From: an uncultured Flammeovirgaceae bacterium
GTDB taxonomy: Bacteria; Bacteroidota; Bacteroidia; Cytophagales; Cyclobacteriaceae
Assembly: GCA_946480685.1 (NCBI GenBank)
Contig: CAMLLI010000086.1
Coordinates: 1 to 9,813, forward strand
Direction: 5' to 3'
Length of the DNA stretch: 9,813 nucleotides
Position 1 is the stretch's first letter; each line of letters begins with the position of its first letter. Below are positions 7,698 to 9,813 of the stretch, in pieces. Below the pieces are notes generated by a model. That model was not told the origin of the DNA. It saw only the letters and a program-made list of their open reading frames with translations, and did not search any database. Position numbers and translations under genes: made by a program.

Positions 7698-7807
7698 CTG
7701 AAGTTATGCTGAAAGAAATGGCATTACGAGTTTAATTTCGTACTTTGTCGAAACAAAAAATAAAATTCTGGCGTTAACAACAAGCACCTGGGGAGCCTAT
7801 AACCATA

Positions 7808-8182
7808 ATGAAGCTTAAACTTCATCACATATTGGTAACAACTTGCCTGAGTATTCTTGCTCCGGCCGGCATTTCTACGCTTTATGCGCAGGATGCATCT
7901 TTTGATGAAACACCGGCAGCTTCGGAAAAAGAGCGTGTAAACTACTATCCGGGTGGTGAAGGTGAACCTTCCGGGGGAGGCACCGGTACTAATTCAACCG
8001 CCAGTAAGTCAACCATCGCTGTAAGAGATTCCTCAAGTTTCAAGACTTATACTCCTGCACGTGTCGGCACGGAACCTTCCAAACACAACGCAAAACCTGC
8101 ACAAGACGAAGACGATGTGTTGTCGTTCAACTTCCTTTACTATATCATCCGGAAGTATAAACTTCAGGATATCGTAGATTAA
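7808..8182 (+). CDS. Small secreted protein of unknown function
   Basis: A 124-residue protein with a clear signal peptide: positive start MKLKLHH, hydrophobic core, and a likely cleavage after Ala27 in LYAQD, so it is exported to the periplasm or beyond. Residues about 30-100 are rich in Gly, Ser, Thr, Pro and charged residues and look disordered. The C-terminal DVLSFNFLYYIIRKYKLQDIVD region (103-124) is hydrophobic, aromatic and basic, and looks like the only ordered or conserved part, perhaps an amphipathic helix. I do not recognise a family. It precedes the TonB-dependent receptor by 37 bp on the same strand, which suggests linked expression. The ATG at 7808 is chosen because it gives a proper signal peptide. 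Upstream, TACTTTG (7741-7747) is a poor promoter match with no good partner box. Confidence 0.75.
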   Translation: MKLKLHHILVTTCLSILAPAGISTLYAQDASFDETPAASEKERVNYYPGGEGEPSGGGTGTNSTASKSTIAVRDSSSFKTYTPARVGTEPSKHNAKPAQDEDDVLSFNFLYYIIRKYKLQDIVD

Positions 8183-8206
8183 CAATACTTTTTTTGTTTC
8201 TATTCA

Positions 8207-8214
8207 TATATTTG
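8207..8214 (+). promoter_or_regulatory. -7-type box close to the receptor start codon
   Basis: TATATTTG is an exact match to the Bacteroidota -7 consensus TAnnTTTG, but it ends only 5 nt before the receptor ATG and has no TTTG at the expected spacing (the nearest, 8193-8196, is 10 nt away). If used, transcription would start at or beside the ATG and give an almost leaderless mRNA. It may be a chance match, with the gene read from the upstream promoter. Confidence 0.3.
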
Positions 8215-8219
8215 CAACG

Positions 8220-9813
8220 ATGTTGCAGATATTGAGAATTACGGTTTTAGCAGTTTGTTCACTTCTGGTGGTTGCGGGAGTTGCTCAGTCACAGCCTTGC
8301 AATCTTTCGTTGAAAGGCGCGGTAAAAGATAAAGACGGCACATCGCTGATCGGAGCTGCGATTTGGATTGAATCGCTAAACACCGGAACCAGCGTTACCG
8401 CAGATGGAACATTCCTGATTGAAAATCTCTGCGCCGGAAAATATACTATAACTGTAAAATTTGTCGGCTATACTGACAAGACCATCACCGTAAATTTACC
8501 TGTAAATGATCCCGTCAAAATTATATTGGATCAGAATATACAACTCCTCCACGAAGTTGTAGTGGAAGGTGCGCATGCAGAACAACACGGTATATCGCAA
8601 TCCGTAAGTGTACTCTCATCTGAACAGCTCGATGCCAACATCGGTAAATCGTTAGGTGAACTGGTAAGACAACTTCCTGGGGTAAGTTCATTGAATACCG
8701 GACCCGCTATATTTAAACCTGTCATACAAGGATTGCATAGTCATCGTATACTTATACTCAACAACGGCATCCGACAAGAAGGACAGCAATGGGGTATTGA
8801 ACACGCACCTGAAATTGATCCGTTCATTGCGTCAGAGATTGAAGTGGTGAAGGGAGCGGAGACCGTACGTTATGGTGCCGATGCTGTAGGAGGAGTGATT
8901 GTTGTAAACGCACCGGAACTTAGCTATACTAATAAACTTAAAGGTGAAGTAAATATAGGTGCCATGTCGAACGGCAGGCTGGGTGTTTTCTCGGGCATGG
9001 TGGAAGGAGGATTTAAAGGAACGCAGAACTGGGGATGGCGTCTGCAGGGCACCGCTAAGAAGGGAGGAGACTTTCATGCTCCTGATTATAACCTTTCAAA
9101 TACCGGAGTGCGAGAGTATGATTTTTCAGGAACCGTTGGGTATAAAAAGAATGATCAACAACTGGAAATATACTTTAGCAGCTTCAACACGCAAATCGGA
9201 ATTCTGCGCAGTGCGCACACCGGAAATATAGCAGACCTGCAATCATCTATCGAGAATGAACGTCCGTGGTATATAGCAGACTTTACATACGACATCGACA
9301 ACCCGCGGCAAAAAATCAACCATCAGTTACTAAAGATTAAGGCTTCCAAAAATCTGAAAGGTCTTGGCAAGCTGAATATACTTTATGGAGGCCAGTATAA
9401 TAAGCGCAAGGAATTTGATATACGCAGGGGTGGCCGCAGTGATATACCGGCATTGTCGCTTGACCTGTTAAGCAATGTTATTGATGCATCGCTGGAGCAT
9501 AGCATTGGCAGTAACTGGTCGGGCAGTGCTGGTGTAAACGGCACATTCCGGAATAATAACAACGAAGCGGGCACTGGTATAGTACCGCTTATACCCGACT
9601 ATGATCTGTATGCCGGGGGGATTTTTATCATTGAAAAATTACGGAAGGAAGATTGGGTGCTCGAGCTTGGCGGACGCTTCGATCATCAGTACTTGCAGGT
9701 ACTTACTTTCAACAAGCAGAACGAACTTATTAAGCCAACATTCAATTTCAACTACTTTTCCGGATCAGCAGGCGCTTCGTATTTCTTTTCTGATAAATCG
9801 AGATTCATTTCTA
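8220..9813 (+). CDS. TonB-dependent receptor, C-terminus cut by window edge
   Basis: The frame is open from ATG 8220 to the right edge (531 residues visible). Parts in order: a signal peptide (1 to about 25, VAGVAQSQ); a carboxypeptidase-regulatory-like beta-sandwich domain (about 29-105, with GTSLIGAAIWI and FVGYTDKTITV); a TonB-box-like EVVVEG (112-117); a plug domain (about 121-232, with SLGELVRQLPGVSSL, RILILNNGIRQEGQQWG, and EIEVVKGAETVRYGADAVGG); then beta-strand-rich barrel sequence. It would take up a substrate across the outer membrane using TonB-ExbBD energy. Receptors of this type transport iron chelates, heme, metals or cobalamin; the domain order is not that of a SusC glycan receptor with an adjacent susD in view. 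The substrate is undetermined. The plug holds His172, His174 and His195 around the QQWGIEHAPEID motif. The remaining barrel strands are outside the window. Confidence 0.95.
   Translation, partial: MLQILRITVLAVCSLLVVAGVAQSQPCNLSLKGAVKDKDGTSLIGAAIWIESLNTGTSVTADGTFLIENLCAGKYTITVKFVGYTDKTITVNLPVNDPVKIILDQNIQLLHEVVVEGAHAEQHGISQSVSVLSSEQLDANIGKSLGELVRQLPGVSSLNTGPAIFKPVIQGLHSHRILILNNGIRQEGQQWGIEHAPEIDPFIASEIEVVKGAETVRYGADAVGGVIVVNAPELSYTNKLKGEVNIGAMSNGRLGVFSGMVEGGFKGTQNWGWRLQGTAKKGGDFHAPDYNLSNTGVREYDFSGTVGYKKNDQQLEIYFSSFNTQIGILRSAHTGNIADLQSSIENERPWYIADFTYDIDNPRQKINHQLLKIKASKNLKGLGKLNILYGGQYNKRKEFDIRRGGRSDIPALSLDLLSNVIDASLEHSIGSNWSGSAGVNGTFRNNNNEAGTGIVPLIPDYDLYAGGIFIIEKLRKEDWVLELGGRFDHQYLQVLTFNKQNELIKPTFNFNYFSGSAGASYFFSDKSRFIS

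Noticed and set aside
7741..7747. TACTTTG as a promoter for the secreted-protein gene
   Set aside because: It lacks one base of the TAnnTTTG consensus and has no TTTG at the right distance upstream, so it is mentioned only in that gene's entry.
8959..9231. A 90-residue plus-strand frame inside the receptor gene
   Set aside because: It is out of frame with the intact TonB-dependent receptor, which explains these bases fully.

Overview
The window reads as chromosomal DNA from a member of the Bacteroidota, most likely Cytophagales or a close relative. Four things point there: a fused MurF-alanine racemase gene, a TonB-dependent receptor carrying an N-terminal carboxypeptidase-regulatory-like domain, promoters of the Bacteroidota type (TTTG, about 20 nt, TAnnTTTG), and the near absence of strong Shine-Dalgarno sequences. 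Composition looks uniform. I see no mobile element, CRISPR array, tRNA or rRNA, and no stretch over about 160 bp lacks a gene.

Layout. Bases 1-3507 are a minus-strand series, in transcription order: feoA, feoB (ferrous iron uptake), a TerB-like small acidic protein, and a HEAT-repeat lipoprotein that runs off the left edge. A well-formed promoter lies just upstream of feoA, with an imperfect palindrome at the predicted transcription start that could be a metal-repressor operator. Bases 3616-3792 hold a small plus-strand gene encoding a 58-residue charged protein with a distinctive Cys-Gly tail, ended by a hairpin plus T-run. It is divergent from feoA and convergent with a minus-strand TauE/SafE (TSUP) permease (3807-4733), which has its own promoter. 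Bases 4872-7646 are a tight minus-strand pair, csaA followed 3 bp later by the bifunctional murF-alr gene. From 7808 the plus strand carries a small secreted protein of unknown function and then, 37 bp on, a TonB-dependent receptor whose C-terminal part lies outside the window.

How it fits together. Iron or metal transport may be a loose theme: FeoAB moves Fe(II) across the inner membrane, and the receptor would bring a chelate or metal across the outer membrane. The sequence does not show the receptor's substrate, however. The csaA/murF-alr pair is housekeeping: an RNA-binding OB-fold protein with production of D-alanine and the last cytoplasmic step of the peptidoglycan precursor. Nothing here is a clear defence, secretion or biosynthetic system. 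The least explained items are the small Cys-Gly-tailed protein, the secreted 124-residue protein ahead of the receptor, and an isoleucine-codon context bias inside the receptor gene.
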